Notes: generated by a model not told the origin, from the sequence alone. 64,000 bases of DNA from Aquirufa antheringensis (GCF_004307425.1 NZ_SEWZ01000002.1:4935-68934); one strand, 5' to 3'; counted from the stretch's first letter, positions 18,434 to 28,614 are shown. Made by a program: numbers and translations.

Positions 18434-19471
18434 ATGAGAAAACACATCCTACTCTTCGCCCTCCTATTTTTAGGCGCTTTCCAAAGCTTCAGCCAATGGA
18501 ATTCCCTCTCCCTAGATACCCAAGCCTCGTTCAGAGCGATTCGATCCTTTGGTTCTCACATCTGGATAGGTGGAACGCGCGGAACCGTGATTCACTCGAG
18601 CGATGGAGGCGAGCACTTTATGGTTTCGCAGGTTCCGGGAGCAGATTCTTTGGACTTCCGAGACCTAGCGATACTCGACGATAAAACCGTTTTACTCATG
18701 AGTGCAGGCCCGGCAGAGCAGGGGGCAGCCAAGATTTTTCGCACAGAGAATGGCGGAAAAAGCTGGGAATTAGCCTTCCAAATCAAGGATAAGGGCTATT
18801 TCTTTGATGCCATTCTTTGGGAGGGCAAACAAGGATTGGTTTTATCCGACCCTGCGGGCCCATTCTATGGCTTGATTCGCATCAGCGATAAAGGACGTTC
18901 CTACGAATTATTGAACCCGATAAATCATCCGGACTTACAAAAAGGAGAAGCTGCATTCGCAGCCAGTGGCTCTAGTTTACAGAAGACAAAAAAGGGCTAT
19001 TACATCGTGACCGGAGGTGGCGAAAAGGCGCGGGTTTTGCACGGTAAAGATGCGCTACATTGGGAAAGCATTTTTGCCGAAATTCCCGGCGGCGAAGGAA
19101 CCGGATTTTTTAGTCTAGGCGTTCGCGATGCGAAAAATCTATGGATTGCCGGAGGAAATTATTCCCGCATCAAAGAGGGGCCCGTACCGGTTTTAGAAAG
19201 CAAGGATGGGGGCACGACTTGGGCTCCAGTCGCTGGTGCACCGGGGTATTATGTCGAAAAAATACTGTGGGCAGCGCCGTATTGGATTTTATCCGGGCCG
19301 GCGGAGAGCTCAGCTTTTGACCCGAAAACGAAGCGTTGGATTAGCTTAGGCAAAAGTCCCTACCACAACATCTGTCAGGTGGGAGATCGGATTTATGGTG
19401 TAGGTGGAAGAGGCCAAATCGGTTTCATCAGCCTCTCCCAAATACAGCAACTATTTCTTTCTAAAGAATAG
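18434..19471 (+). CDS. Exported YCF48/BNR-repeat-like protein
   Basis: I start at ATG 18434 (MRKHILLFALLFLGAFQSFSQ), a clean signal peptide cleaved after FSQ; a TTG six codons upstream overlaps a likely -7 promoter element (TAATTTG). The 345-aa product has repeated Asp-box/YCF48-type turns such as HSSDGGEHF, RTENGGKSWEL and ESKDGGTTWAP, indicating a beta-propeller. Bacteroidota homologues are often called oxidoreductases without evidence. It is periplasmic or exported; the function is unknown. The 3' end overlaps der by 21 bp. There is no T9SS C-terminal domain. Confidence 0.7.
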   Translation: MRKHILLFALLFLGAFQSFSQWNSLSLDTQASFRAIRSFGSHIWIGGTRGTVIHSSDGGEHFMVSQVPGADSLDFRDLAILDDKTVLLMSAGPAEQGAAKIFRTENGGKSWELAFQIKDKGYFFDAILWEGKQGLVLSDPAGPFYGLIRISDKGRSYELLNPINHPDLQKGEAAFAASGSSLQKTKKGYYIVTGGGEKARVLHGKDALHWESIFAEIPGGEGTGFFSLGVRDAKNLWIAGGNYSRIKEGPVPVLESKDGGTTWAPVAGAPGYYVEKILWAAPYWILSGPAESSAFDPKTKRWISLGKSPYHNICQVGDRIYGVGGRGQIGFISLSQIQQLFLSKE

Positions 19472-20773
19472 AGAAATAGGCGTTCCTTCTAAATTAAACG
19501 CTTTACGCATCTGATTCTCTAAGTAACGCTCGTAACTTTCCTTGATGTACTGCGGTAAATTGCAGAAGAAAATGAACGTAGGATACGGTGTCGAAACCTG
19601 CGTACAGTATTTAATCTTGATATATTTACCTTTCCAAGCGGGAGGCGGATAACTCGCAATCACATCTAACATCACATCGTTTAATTTCGAGGTAGAAATC
19701 TTCTGTGTACGGTTTTCGTATACCTTTAGCATTAACTCCAAAGCTTGGAAGATACGCTTCTTCTCCATGACCGAAGTAAAGATCACTGGCATGTAATTCA
19801 ACGGTGCCATACGTTCTTTAATCGCTTTCTCTAATTGAATGGCGGTATTCGTGTCTTTCGCCACTAAATCCCACTTATTAATCATCAATACAATTCCTTT
19901 CTTCGCCTTGTCCGCCATGCTGACAATATTCATATCCTGCGCCTCTAATCCGGTTAATGGATCGATTGTCGTCGCATCGATAATGATAATCGCCACATCG
20001 CATTCCTCTAAAGCCTTCATCGAACGCAAAACAGAGTAATACTCGATGTTATCGTCGATACGCGCTTTTCGGCGAATACCGGCCGTGTCCGTGATGATGA
20101 AATCCTTCCCAAACATCGTATAGTGATTTTGAATCGCATCACGCGTAGTTCCCGCCTCATCAGTCACGATGGAACGATCCTTTCCTAAAATCGCATTTAA
20201 GAAAGAGGATTTCCCTACGTTAGGACGACCTAAGATCGCCACGCGTGGAATGCCTAATTCTGGATTTTCGATTCCTTCATCCTTAAAATGAGAAACCATC
20301 GCATCGAGCATATCACCTGTACCACTTCCACTTTCAGCCGCAATCGCATAGGGATCGCCTAAACCTAATTCATAAAATTCCGCTGCAGCATAAGCCTTCT
20401 CGTGTGTATCGGCTTTGTTCGCGATCAAAATAACGGGTTTCTTAGAACGACGTAAAACGTTCGCAAAATCCTTATCTAAATCCGTTAAACCCGTAGAACA
20501 ATCTACCACGAACAATAATACCGCCGATTCTTCAATGGCTAATTCTACCTGCTCGCGTATTGCTCCTTCAAATTTATCTTCGGATCCATGCACGTATCCT
20601 CCCGTATCAATCACGGTGAAGAAACGTCCTGTCCATTGACCGTAACCATAATGGCGGTCGCGCGTCACCCCGGACAAATTGTCCATGATAGCTTTCTTTT
20701 GTTCGATCAAGCGATTGAACAAAGTAGATTTCCCTACATTGGGACGCCCCACAATTGCAATAATATTTGACAT
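19451..20773 (-). CDS. der: Ribosome biogenesis GTPase Der
   Basis: This 440-aa protein has two tandem G domains, each with a P-loop (GRPNVGKSTLFN near residue 8; GRPNVGKSSFLN near 183), NKAD and NKWD specificity motifs, and a C-terminal KH-like domain (PPAWKGKYIKIKY). Der (EngA) acts in 50S subunit maturation. It lies 11 bp downstream of era in a two-GTPase operon, so related assembly factors are co-expressed. It converges on the exported YCF48-like gene with a 21-bp overlap. Confidence 0.97.
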   Translation of the reverse strand: MSNIIAIVGRPNVGKSTLFNRLIEQKKAIMDNLSGVTRDRHYGYGQWTGRFFTVIDTGGYVHGSEDKFEGAIREQVELAIEESAVLLFVVDCSTGLTDLDKDFANVLRRSKKPVILIANKADTHEKAYAAAEFYELGLGDPYAIAAESGSGTGDMLDAMVSHFKDEGIENPELGIPRVAILGRPNVGKSSFLNAILGKDRSIVTDEAGTTRDAIQNHYTMFGKDFIITDTAGIRRKARIDDNIEYYSVLRSMKALEECDVAIIIIDATTIDPLTGLEAQDMNIVSMADKAKKGIVLMINKWDLVAKDTNTAIQLEKAIKERMAPLNYMPVIFTSVMEKKRIFQALELMLKVYENRTQKISTSKLNDVMLDVIASYPPPAWKGKYIKIKYCTQVSTPYPTFIFFCNLPQYIKESYERYLENQMRKAFNLEGTPISLFFRKK

Positions 20774-20784
20774 TCGTTGTTAAA

Positions 20785-21687
20785 TTAATCGAGTGAATAC
20801 CCGAATGAACGCAGCTTGTCCGTCTTCGCACGCCAATCTGGCTCCACTTTGACAAACTGCTCTAAAAATACTTTTTTACCAAAAAACTTCTCTAAATCCT
20901 CTCTTGCCTGAATTCCCACTTTCTTGATATTTTCCCCCTTATGCCCAATGATAATCGCACGCTGCGATACCCTTTCGACATAAATCTCTGTAGCGATACG
21001 CAAAATGGTAGGCTCCTCTTTAAAAGAAGTCACCACTACTTCGCAGGAATAGGGGATCTCTTTTTTATAATTCAAGAAAATCTTCTCCCGAACAATCTCG
21101 GAGGCAAAGAACTTTTCTGGCTTATCCGTCAGCTCCTCCTTATCAAAAAAGGGCGGATGAACGGGTAAATGCTCCATGAGGTGGCTAAAAATTTGGTCCA
21201 AATGAACCGATTCCAACGCCGAAATAGGGATAATCGGCTTGCCAGGAAAAATCCCCTGCCAATACGCGACCTTCTCCTCTAACTTTTCCATAGAGACTAA
21301 ATCGATCTTGTTTAATAAAACAAGAATAGGCGTGTCTGTGAAATCTTTCCAATTGGTCAAAAAGTCCAAATCTTCAAATTCATCAAACACATCCGTCACA
21401 TACAACACCACATCCGCATCCTCTAAAGAACTTTTCACAAACTGCATCATGGACTTATGCAGTTCATATTTAGGCAACAAAACCCCAGGTGTGTCTGAGT
21501 AAACAATCTGGTATTCAGTACCCTTATGCTCTCCGTTCAGCATCCCCAAAATCCGGTGACGCGTCGTCTGCGCCTTCGAGCTCACAATCGAAAGTCGCTC
21601 CCCCACTAATGCATTCATCAGCGTACTCTTACCCACGTTGGGTTTTCCAATAATACTGATAAATCCTGCTTTGTGTTCTGGGGTCAT
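20785..21687 (-). CDS. era: GTPase Era
   Basis: The 300-aa product has a G domain (IGKPNVGKSTLMN, NKIDLV) and a C-terminal KH domain (IIGHKGENIKKVG near residue 247) that binds the 3' end of 16S rRNA. I start at the ATG of MTPEHKAGF; the open frame runs about 50 codons further upstream, but through the tRNA gene on the other strand, so it is not coding. Era helps 30S maturation and is the first gene of an era-der operon. Its promoter must lie in the 100 bp shared with the divergent tRNA. Confidence 0.96.
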   Translation of the reverse strand: MTPEHKAGFISIIGKPNVGKSTLMNALVGERLSIVSSKAQTTRHRILGMLNGEHKGTEYQIVYSDTPGVLLPKYELHKSMMQFVKSSLEDADVVLYVTDVFDEFEDLDFLTNWKDFTDTPILVLLNKIDLVSMEKLEEKVAYWQGIFPGKPIIPISALESVHLDQIFSHLMEHLPVHPPFFDKEELTDKPEKFFASEIVREKIFLNYKKEIPYSCEVVVTSFKEEPTILRIATEIYVERVSQRAIIIGHKGENIKKVGIQAREDLEKFFGKKVFLEQFVKVEPDWRAKTDKLRSFGYSLD

Positions 21688-21748
21688 AGAAATGTAACGT
21701 AAAATCTGCCTAAAAAAGGATCGGCAAGAATAATTTCTACAAAGATAC

Positions 21749-21779
21749 TTGTTTTTTCTGAAAGAAACGTGCATCTTTG
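21749..21779 (+). promoter_or_regulatory. Promoter of the initiator tRNA gene
   Basis: TTG (21749-21751), a 20-nt spacer and CATCTTTG (21772-21779) fit the Bacteroidota pattern with one mismatch in the -7 element. The tRNA starts 15 nt downstream. Confidence 0.6.
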
Positions 21780-21794
21780 CACTCCCAATTATAT

Positions 21795-21867
<73 letters not shown>

Positions 21868-21872
21868 CATCG

Positions 21873-21903
21873 AAAAGAGGTCTTGCAAAAGACCTCTTTT
21901 TTT
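21873..21903 (+). terminator. Terminator of the initiator tRNA gene
   Basis: Hairpin AAAGAGGTC / GACCTCTTT around TTGCAAAA, followed by a T-tract, starts six bases after the mature tRNA end. The A-tract on the 5' side could let it act in the other direction too. Confidence 0.85.
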
Positions 21904-21928
21904 ATGCCCTTAGTTCAAGCACATGCTG

Positions 21929-21960
21929 ACCGCTAAATAAATACACTAACCGCTAAATAA
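21929..21960. repeat. Direct repeats upstream of the LytTR gene
   Basis: ACCGCTAAATAA occurs at 21929-21940 and again at 21949-21960, exactly 20 bp apart. A second element, AAATACACTA, occurs at 21939-21948 and 21983-21992. Paired ACCGnT-like direct repeats about two helical turns apart are typical of LytTR protein binding sites, and the gene 60 bp downstream encodes one, so autoregulation is a reasonable inference. Confidence 0.5.
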
Positions 21961-22018
21961 TTCTTTCTTATAGGTTCAGTTCAAATACACTAGGTTTACA
22001 TTTAGTAAATACGTGCTA

Positions 22019-22333
22019 ATGAGAAAACACCTGAAAATTCCTGGAATAGACCAATGCCCCGTAGACGACATCGTGAGCATTGAAGGCAAAGGGAATTACA
22101 CCACGATTTTTTTGAAGAACGGTCAAACCATCTTGATGGCGAAGACACTCAAGAAGTTCGAGTCACAATTGCGCCTAGGCACCTTCCTTCGTATCCACAA
22201 GTCCTATCTTGTCAACAAGGTGAATGTGCTAAGCCACGATTTAAATGAGACTAAGACGGTCAAAACAATACTCAACCAATCCCTCCCTGTTTCCAGAAGA
22301 AAACTAGATCTAGTCCGTGGGCAATTAGCCTAA
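22019..22333 (+). CDS. Stand-alone LytTR DNA-binding protein
   Basis: This 104-aa protein consists of a single LytTR domain: VDDIVSIEGKGNYTTIFL near the start, LRIHKSYLVNKVNV in the middle and LPVSRRKLDLVRGQL at the end, the usual DNA-contacting layout. There is no receiver domain and no adjacent histidine kinase. I prefer ATG 22019 over a GTG two codons upstream. It lies between the initiator tRNA terminator and a bidirectional terminator, so it is monocistronic. Direct repeats upstream may be its own operator. Targets are unknown. Confidence 0.88.
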   Translation: MRKHLKIPGIDQCPVDDIVSIEGKGNYTTIFLKNGQTILMAKTLKKFESQLRLGTFLRIHKSYLVNKVNVLSHDLNETKTVKTILNQSLPVSRRKLDLVRGQLA

Positions 22334-22344
22334 TGAATCCCATA

Positions 22345-22380
22345 AAAAAAGGGCCTCGATTTTCATCGAGGCCCTTTTCT
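22345..22380. terminator. Bidirectional terminator between the LytTR and OmpA-like genes
   Basis: A perfect 10-bp stem, GGGCCTCGAT (22351-22360) with ATCGAGGCCC (22365-22374), has an A-run before and T-rich sequence after it. It serves both convergent genes. Confidence 0.9.
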
Positions 22381-22395
22381 TTTATCTATAAAAGC

Positions 22396-23295
22396 TTATT
22401 TCGCTTGTGGCGTCATTAAGCTGAAGAACTGATCTAATTTAGGCGTTACAATAATCTCCGTACGGCGATTTTGCTTACGTCCCTTAGATGTTTTGTTAGC
22501 TGATGCTGGCTCGTACTCGCCACGTCCACCTGCTGTTAAGCGCTCAGGATCCACATCAAATTTAGTTTGCAATACACGAACCACAGAAGTAGCACGCTTA
22601 GCAGATAAATCCCAGTTATCTTGAATACAATCCGTAGAGATAGGCACCGTATCTGTGTGACCTTCTACTAATACATCAAGCTCTTTGTGATCGTTTAACA
22701 CTTTCGCTACTTTCGCTAACACAGCTACCGCTTTCGCGTTTACTACTGCACTACCCGAAGCAAACATTAAGTTATCAGAGATCGAGATATAAACCACCCC
22801 TTTCTTCACTTCTACAGTTACATCTTCATCATTCACGTCAGCTAATGAACGCTTCAAGTTCATCACTAATGACAAATTCATTGAATCTTTACGTTGGATT
22901 GAAGAGTTCAAGTCTTTGATGTATTTTCCTTGTTCGTTCAAGGCATCTAATGACTTGCGGATACTTTCAGCACCTGATTTGTTAATCACTGAAAGATCAG
23001 ATAAACGATCTAATAAGTTCGTATTCGTCTTTTTGAAGTAATCTAATTGCTCTTGCAAAGCTTTCAATTGACCATTTTTCGCTTCTAAATCCGTATCTCT
23101 CTTTTTTAATTCACCTTGAAGGCTAGCTGTTAGAGATTGGCAATCAGACAAGTCCGCTTTTGATTTAGATAAAGCTGAACTACTAGATGCTTGTAATTGA
23201 GTTAATTGTGATTCCAAATCCGCTAATTTCTTCTTTCCTACACAAGAGGTAAATAAGAAGGGCATCATTGCGAATACCAAGAGTAGTTTTTTCAT
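22396..23295 (-). CDS. OmpA-family lipoprotein
   Basis: This 299-aa protein has a lipoprotein signal (LFTSC, Cys18), a long coiled-coil-rich region (about residues 20-125, with repeated Leu/Gln/Lys heptads), and a C-terminal OmpA/MotB peptidoglycan-binding domain with EGHTDTVPI, WDLSAKRA and GRKQNRRTEII. It probably tethers the outer membrane to peptidoglycan or spans the periplasm. It is monocistronic, with a -7 element (TATTTTTG) at 23329-23322. The coil-plus-OmpA layout is widespread in Bacteroidota; the exact partner is unknown. Confidence 0.88.
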   Translation of the reverse strand: MKKLLLVFAMMPFLFTSCVGKKKLADLESQLTQLQASSSSALSKSKADLSDCQSLTASLQGELKKRDTDLEAKNGQLKALQEQLDYFKKTNTNLLDRLSDLSVINKSGAESIRKSLDALNEQGKYIKDLNSSIQRKDSMNLSLVMNLKRSLADVNDEDVTVEVKKGVVYISISDNLMFASGSAVVNAKAVAVLAKVAKVLNDHKELDVLVEGHTDTVPISTDCIQDNWDLSAKRATSVVRVLQTKFDVDPERLTAGGRGEYEPASANKTSKGRKQNRRTEIIVTPKLDQFFSLMTPQAK

Positions 23296-23321
23296 AACGC
23301 AGTTTTTGTTTAATTATCGAG

Positions 23322-23329
23322 CAAAAATA
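23322..23329 (-). promoter_or_regulatory. -7 element of the OmpA-like lipoprotein gene
   Basis: On the minus strand TATTTTTG fits TAnnTTTG, 27 nt before the start codon. I see no convincing -33 element at the right distance. Confidence 0.45.
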
Positions 23330-23370
23330 AGGATCTCCTTTAATATCCGTATCCCGAAATACGTTTTTTT

Positions 23371-23817
23371 CTAGATTGTTTTTAAAATTTCTCCTGCATC
23401 CTCCTCCATTACTTGATTAACGGTAGACATCACTTCAAAAAATACGGCTAATTTTTCCGGCTCCACGCGGTCGTAGATTAACTTATTAAAGGCAATCACT
23501 CCCTTTCGAGCCTGATCACGTTTCTTTTTCCCAATTTCCGTCAAAAAAATCTTCACCACCCGCTTATCTTCATAATTCGCAGAACGCTGAATCCACTTCT
23601 TATCCTCTAGGGTCCTTAACATACGGGTCAAAGACCTCGCCTCTAAGCCCAGCGCCGGTGCAATCTTCGTTGCAGGTGTTCCATCTTTATCAATATGCAA
23701 CAATACATAGCCGATGGCCATCGTCATATCAAACTGAGCAGAATAGGTGTTGTACATCCGGCTGATGGCGTACCAACCGGTCTTAATATGAAAATCTATT
23801 GTTTCTTCTGCTTTCAT
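23371..23817 (-). CDS. MarR-family transcriptional regulator
   Basis: This 148-aa protein has the MarR winged helix-turn-helix: ATKIAPALGLEARSLTRMLRTLEDKKWIQR (helices) then DKRVVKIFLTEIGKK (wing). The flanking helices form the dimer interface. MarR proteins typically respond to small aromatic or lipophilic ligands and repress nearby genes. No obvious target such as a pump or degradative operon is adjacent. The upstream 25 bp contain an imperfect inverted repeat around GCATACCTTATTTCGCATAC (about 23836-23855) that may be an operator. Confidence 0.87.
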   Translation of the reverse strand: MKAEETIDFHIKTGWYAISRMYNTYSAQFDMTMAIGYVLLHIDKDGTPATKIAPALGLEARSLTRMLRTLEDKKWIQRSANYEDKRVVKIFLTEIGKKKRDQARKGVIAFNKLIYDRVEPEKLAVFFEVMSTVNQVMEEDAGEILKTI

Positions 23818-23880
23818 TGGAACCCTACATTTGTATGCGAAATAAGGTATGCTACCCTACCTTTGGACAAAAATGAACTA

Positions 23881-23910
23881 AAAAAAAATAGGATGCAAGC
23901 ATCCTATTTT
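23881..23910 (-). terminator. Terminator after the atpD-atpC-lipoprotein operon
   Basis: AAAATAGGATGC and GCATCCTATTTT form a near-perfect 12-bp stem, with a U-run on the minus strand from the A-tract at 23881-23888. It is 24 bp beyond the lipoprotein stop codon. Confidence 0.85.
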
Positions 23911-23933
23911 CAAATTCCAATAAAAGCAATCGA

Positions 23934-24506
23934 TTATTGAACCCGATTACCCTTCATTCTTTTCGAATTCACTTTCAAGCCATTCAAGGAAGACTTCATG
24001 ATCATTAGACGAACGCGAGGCGTTTTGGTCACTGACTTCGTCAAACCTTCGTATTTCTCATTGTAGACCAAATACTTGCTACCTTCGAAGTTCAAACGAG
24101 AAATAGTAGAATTTCCTGTTTCATCCACTAACTGGTAGAAATACTCTCCGCGTTCCCCTAAAACAGGCGCAAAGATTAAGCTATTCGACTCCTTCGCAGG
24201 ATTGTCAAAAGAAACATACAATTTATCTCCTTCTTCCTTCAATAAAGCACCCGGAGTTTGTTTCTCTAAACTCACGCGATTAATCGACTTGCCGTTTTTG
24301 AAGACCAAGGCTCCCGCCTTCACGTTCGCGTCCGTTGAACTCATCTCTCTTTCTAAAATCAAGCCATTATCATTATAGAACTGAATCTTATTCAAAGGAA
24401 TATTACTTTCCTTTACAGTTGCTAGAATAGATCCTGTTAAAAAGGCCTTCTCTGAACAAGAACTAAATAAGACCGTAGCAAATACTAAAATGGCAAGTTT
24501 TTTCAT
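23934..24506 (-). CDS. Uncharacterised lipoprotein in the atpDC operon
   Basis: This 190-aa protein has a lipobox (LFSSC, Cys17). The rest is predicted beta-rich with several polar turns and a basic C-terminus (KVNSKRMKGNRVQ); I recognise no domain. It starts 7 bp after the atpC stop and is followed by the operon terminator, so it is co-transcribed with the ATP synthase beta and epsilon genes. Nothing in the sequence shows a role in ATP synthesis; it may simply exploit strong expression. Confidence 0.75.
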   Translation of the reverse strand: MKKLAILVFATVLFSSCSEKAFLTGSILATVKESNIPLNKIQFYNDNGLILEREMSSTDANVKAGALVFKNGKSINRVSLEKQTPGALLKEEGDKLYVSFDNPAKESNSLIFAPVLGERGEYFYQLVDETGNSTISRLNFEGSKYLVYNEKYEGLTKSVTKTPRVRLMIMKSSLNGLKVNSKRMKGNRVQ

Positions 24507-24513
24507 GAGAATG

Positions 24514-24744
24514 TTAGTTAACGCCTTCGGCTAAAACAAGTACTCGATTATTCAAAACTTCAACAACTCCTCCTTCGATTTGGAAGACCTCTTTATCAGC
24601 CGTTAATTCTCCTTTTGCTAAAGTAGAAACGATCGCTGCGTGGTCATTTAAAATTTGGAAGGAACCATTAACGCCAGGCAAAGTCACTACAGATGCTTCT
24701 GCAGAGAAAACTTTACGATCCGGTGTAATAATTTCTACAAACAT
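24514..24744 (-). CDS. atpC: ATP synthase epsilon subunit (short form)
   Basis: This 76-aa protein is the N-terminal beta-sandwich of F1 epsilon: ITPDRKVFSAEASVVTLPGVNG then LNDHAAIVS and IEGGVVEVLNNRVLVLAE. The C-terminal two-helix domain of the usual 130-140-aa subunit, which inhibits ATP hydrolysis, is absent. The short form is known in Bacteroidota, so this is probably a lineage trait rather than damage. The gene follows atpD by 8 bp. Confidence 0.94.
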   Translation of the reverse strand: MFVEIITPDRKVFSAEASVVTLPGVNGSFQILNDHAAIVSTLAKGELTADKEVFQIEGGVVEVLNNRVLVLAEGVN

Positions 24745-24752
24745 AATTTTCT

Positions 24753-26285
<1,533 letters not shown>

Positions 26286-26341
26286 TTAGCTAAAAAACTA
26301 CGATTTTGTATTAGTTCACGAATGCTAATACATTCGGACTG

Positions 26342-26374
26342 CAAAATTAGCCTGATAATTCGAATTTACCAAAA
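26342..26374 (-). promoter_or_regulatory. Promoter of the atpD operon
   Basis: On the minus strand TTTTG (26374-26370), a 20-nt spacer and TAATTTTG (26349-26342) fit the Bacteroidota consensus. The leader would be about 65 nt. Confidence 0.7.
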
Positions 26375-26477
26375 CACAAATTAGTATTTTTCAACTATTT
26401 TTTGCCAAAATCAGGCAATTTCTTTGAATGAATCGTAGTTTGTGTGAAATTTAGGAATTCAATTTTTGGACCAAAAT

Positions 26478-28580
26478 ATGCGCTTGACTCGCCCCTCTTT
26501 TTCAAAAAGCCTTTTTTACGCGATTGCTGTGGTGTTCGTGGCGATTGGCGTGCTGTGGTTAGCAGGAGGTATGGCGACTTTTACATGGGTCGAAGTCTCT
26601 GAAATGATTCCTTTAAACAAGGTCGTGGACATGCAAGCCGGCCAGGATTTGCATACGAACGTCTATTTCATTCGTCAAAACTTCCAAATACACGCGGCAT
26701 CACTTAGCGCAACAGCAGAAATGATTGGATTCGTCCTTGCTTTGCTCGGTTTAGGGGTGGCACTTTTTTCGTTTTTACCCGTCTGGCAAACTATTTTAGG
26801 GGCCGCCCTCTGGCTTGGAATCGTAGCCTTTACGTTGTCTGACGCCTCTTTTCCAGCTTTATCGCAGATCATCAGTGGACAAATTTTCAACTTGAGCTTG
26901 ATGGCTTTAGCTGGATTATCCGTGTTAAGTGCCGCGGCTATTCCTTCCTTTTTAATCGGTTTATCGCACGGTTCGAATGTGGCCAGTTCGAAAAAAAATC
27001 GCAGCATTTTAGGCTTGGTCTGGGGAATCAATTTGCTTTTAACCTTTAGCAATCAGCGCTTTGACGTAGGAATACGAACGGCGATTCCCGCTTTTATTTG
27101 GGTGATTTTGGCAGTAGGTCTCTATGTATACCAAAACAAGGACAACAAAGCTCTATTGGGAATAAGTCTTCTGGGACTTTCTTCACTCATTCCACTTTTA
27201 TGGCACGCAAACACGCCAGGCATTCAGGCGATTGAAAGTTGGAGTTTAATTAACCAGGTAGTGATGGGGCTTCTTTTTCCGTTGTTTATTTACCGGAATT
27301 TTGGCCCACTTCTGACTAAAAACCTTCCCATTCACAAAGTCATTCACAAAGCCGCTTTACTTCCACTGCACTTGATTCAAATCGGAGTGCTTATTTTAAG
27401 TGTGGGCGCCGTATTTGCGTTTAATTCAGGCGCCTACCATCAAGGAATGGCGGCGAAAGAAAATTATGCGGGTGATGTGTCTGTTTTCGTGGGCGACACA
27501 CAAATGGCTGAAATCCATTACAAGAATGCCACGTTGCATAGCCGACTAAATAGTAAAAGCAACCTCAGTCTAGCCGCCCTCGCGCAGCAAGCGGGTGACA
27601 CGGAGGCCTTCGCTTATTATGTAGCAGCGAGCCAAAGTATCAATCGCGATCCCGCTCTATCGGTAGCGCTTGCGAATGTATTCGCCACAGAAAACCGTCC
27701 TTTTGATGCTTTATTTACTTTGCAAAAAAGTGATCTTGCTAATCCGCGCATTGCTACGCAGCTGGCCTTGCAATACGAAAGACTGGCTCTGCCAGATTCG
27801 GCGGTCTATTTTTACGATCGCGCTTTTTTTTTAGAGCCTGAGAATCCTCTTTATAAAGCCAATAAATTATATTCTGACGTCGTATACCGCAAACAAAAAC
27901 CGGAATTCGATCCAGCTGAGGACCTAGCCATCCAAGCGAACTTACTAGCAGCTGGAGTTCCTACCGCACCGATGAATCCTGCTTTTATTCCAACCGCGGA
28001 TTTGCGTGATTTGGTCTACTTATATAATGGCCTGGTATTTTGGAAGGGGAAAGCCCCTATGTATGACCTGACAGGCTGGCAACGAACGCTAGGTGAAATG
28101 TTCCCAGAACTAGAACTATTGAAATCTTGGCAGTCCTTTTATCATGCCAAACCTTTAGTCGCCTTAAACCAACTGAATCTTTCCATCGCGGCGGACACAA
28201 CGCAGGGTTCGGGAATGACGGGCATTTTGGCTTTTTGGAAATATGCGACGGCTTTTCCATCGAAGACGCCTGTGATTTCACGAGCGAATGCACTTGCGAT
28301 GTTAGAAAAATTTCCTTTTCAAATTCCGGTTTTACAACAGGCGCTTCCGCTAGTACCTGCGAAAAAAGGGTATGAGGCAGCGCTGGCCGCCTTACAATGG
28401 AACGAACAGAACCCGGCTTTTTATCCTATCTATGCTTTGCAGGCACTCAAAATGGGCGAAATAAGCTATGCAGATGAGGCGAGGGAAAAACTACGGAAAT
28501 TAAATCCCGCCCTTTACCAAGCCACGCAGGCGGGCTATTTAGCTGAAAAACAAGGTGCTCTAGAAAAAACTAGATTTTAG
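26478..28580 (+). CDS. Multi-pass membrane protein with periplasmic TPR-like region
   Basis: I start at ATG 26478 (MRLTRPSFSK); a TTG four codons upstream lies within a possible -7 element (AATTTTTG). The 700-aa protein has about nine predicted membrane helices in residues 10-320, then a roughly 380-residue Ala/Leu-rich helical region with TPR-like repeats (for example RPFDALFTLQKS and LPDSAVYFYDRAFFLEPENPLYKANK). I do not recognise the membrane part. It is divergent from atpD and upstream of rpsJ. It may be an envelope-assembly or glycan-handling protein, but that is speculation. Confidence 0.75.
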   Translation: MRLTRPSFSKSLFYAIAVVFVAIGVLWLAGGMATFTWVEVSEMIPLNKVVDMQAGQDLHTNVYFIRQNFQIHAASLSATAEMIGFVLALLGLGVALFSFLPVWQTILGAALWLGIVAFTLSDASFPALSQIISGQIFNLSLMALAGLSVLSAAAIPSFLIGLSHGSNVASSKKNRSILGLVWGINLLLTFSNQRFDVGIRTAIPAFIWVILAVGLYVYQNKDNKALLGISLLGLSSLIPLLWHANTPGIQAIESWSLINQVVMGLLFPLFIYRNFGPLLTKNLPIHKVIHKAALLPLHLIQIGVLILSVGAVFAFNSGAYHQGMAAKENYAGDVSVFVGDTQMAEIHYKNATLHSRLNSKSNLSLAALAQQAGDTEAFAYYVAASQSINRDPALSVALANVFATENRPFDALFTLQKSDLANPRIATQLALQYERLALPDSAVYFYDRAFFLEPENPLYKANKLYSDVVYRKQKPEFDPAEDLAIQANLLAAGVPTAPMNPAFIPTADLRDLVYLYNGLVFWKGKAPMYDLTGWQRTLGEMFPELELLKSWQSFYHAKPLVALNQLNLSIAADTTQGSGMTGILAFWKYATAFPSKTPVISRANALAMLEKFPFQIPVLQQALPLVPAKKGYEAALAALQWNEQNPAFYPIYALQALKMGEISYADEAREKLRKLNPALYQATQAGYLAEKQGALEKTRF

Positions 28581-28583
28581 GGC

Positions 28584-28614
28584 TTGTATAATTAAGTGAC
28601 ATTCTGTACTTTTG
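28584..28614 (+). promoter_or_regulatory. Promoter of rpsJ
   Basis: TTG (28584-28586), a 20-nt spacer and TACTTTTG (28607-28614) match the consensus. The start lies directly after the TPR gene and predicts a leader of about 65 nt that contains a strong hairpin. Confidence 0.65.

Noticed and set aside
23348-23372. CGTAT/ATACG hairpin followed by seven T
   Set aside because: The T-run is oriented for plus-strand transcripts, but no plus-strand gene ends here and the stem has only 5 bp.
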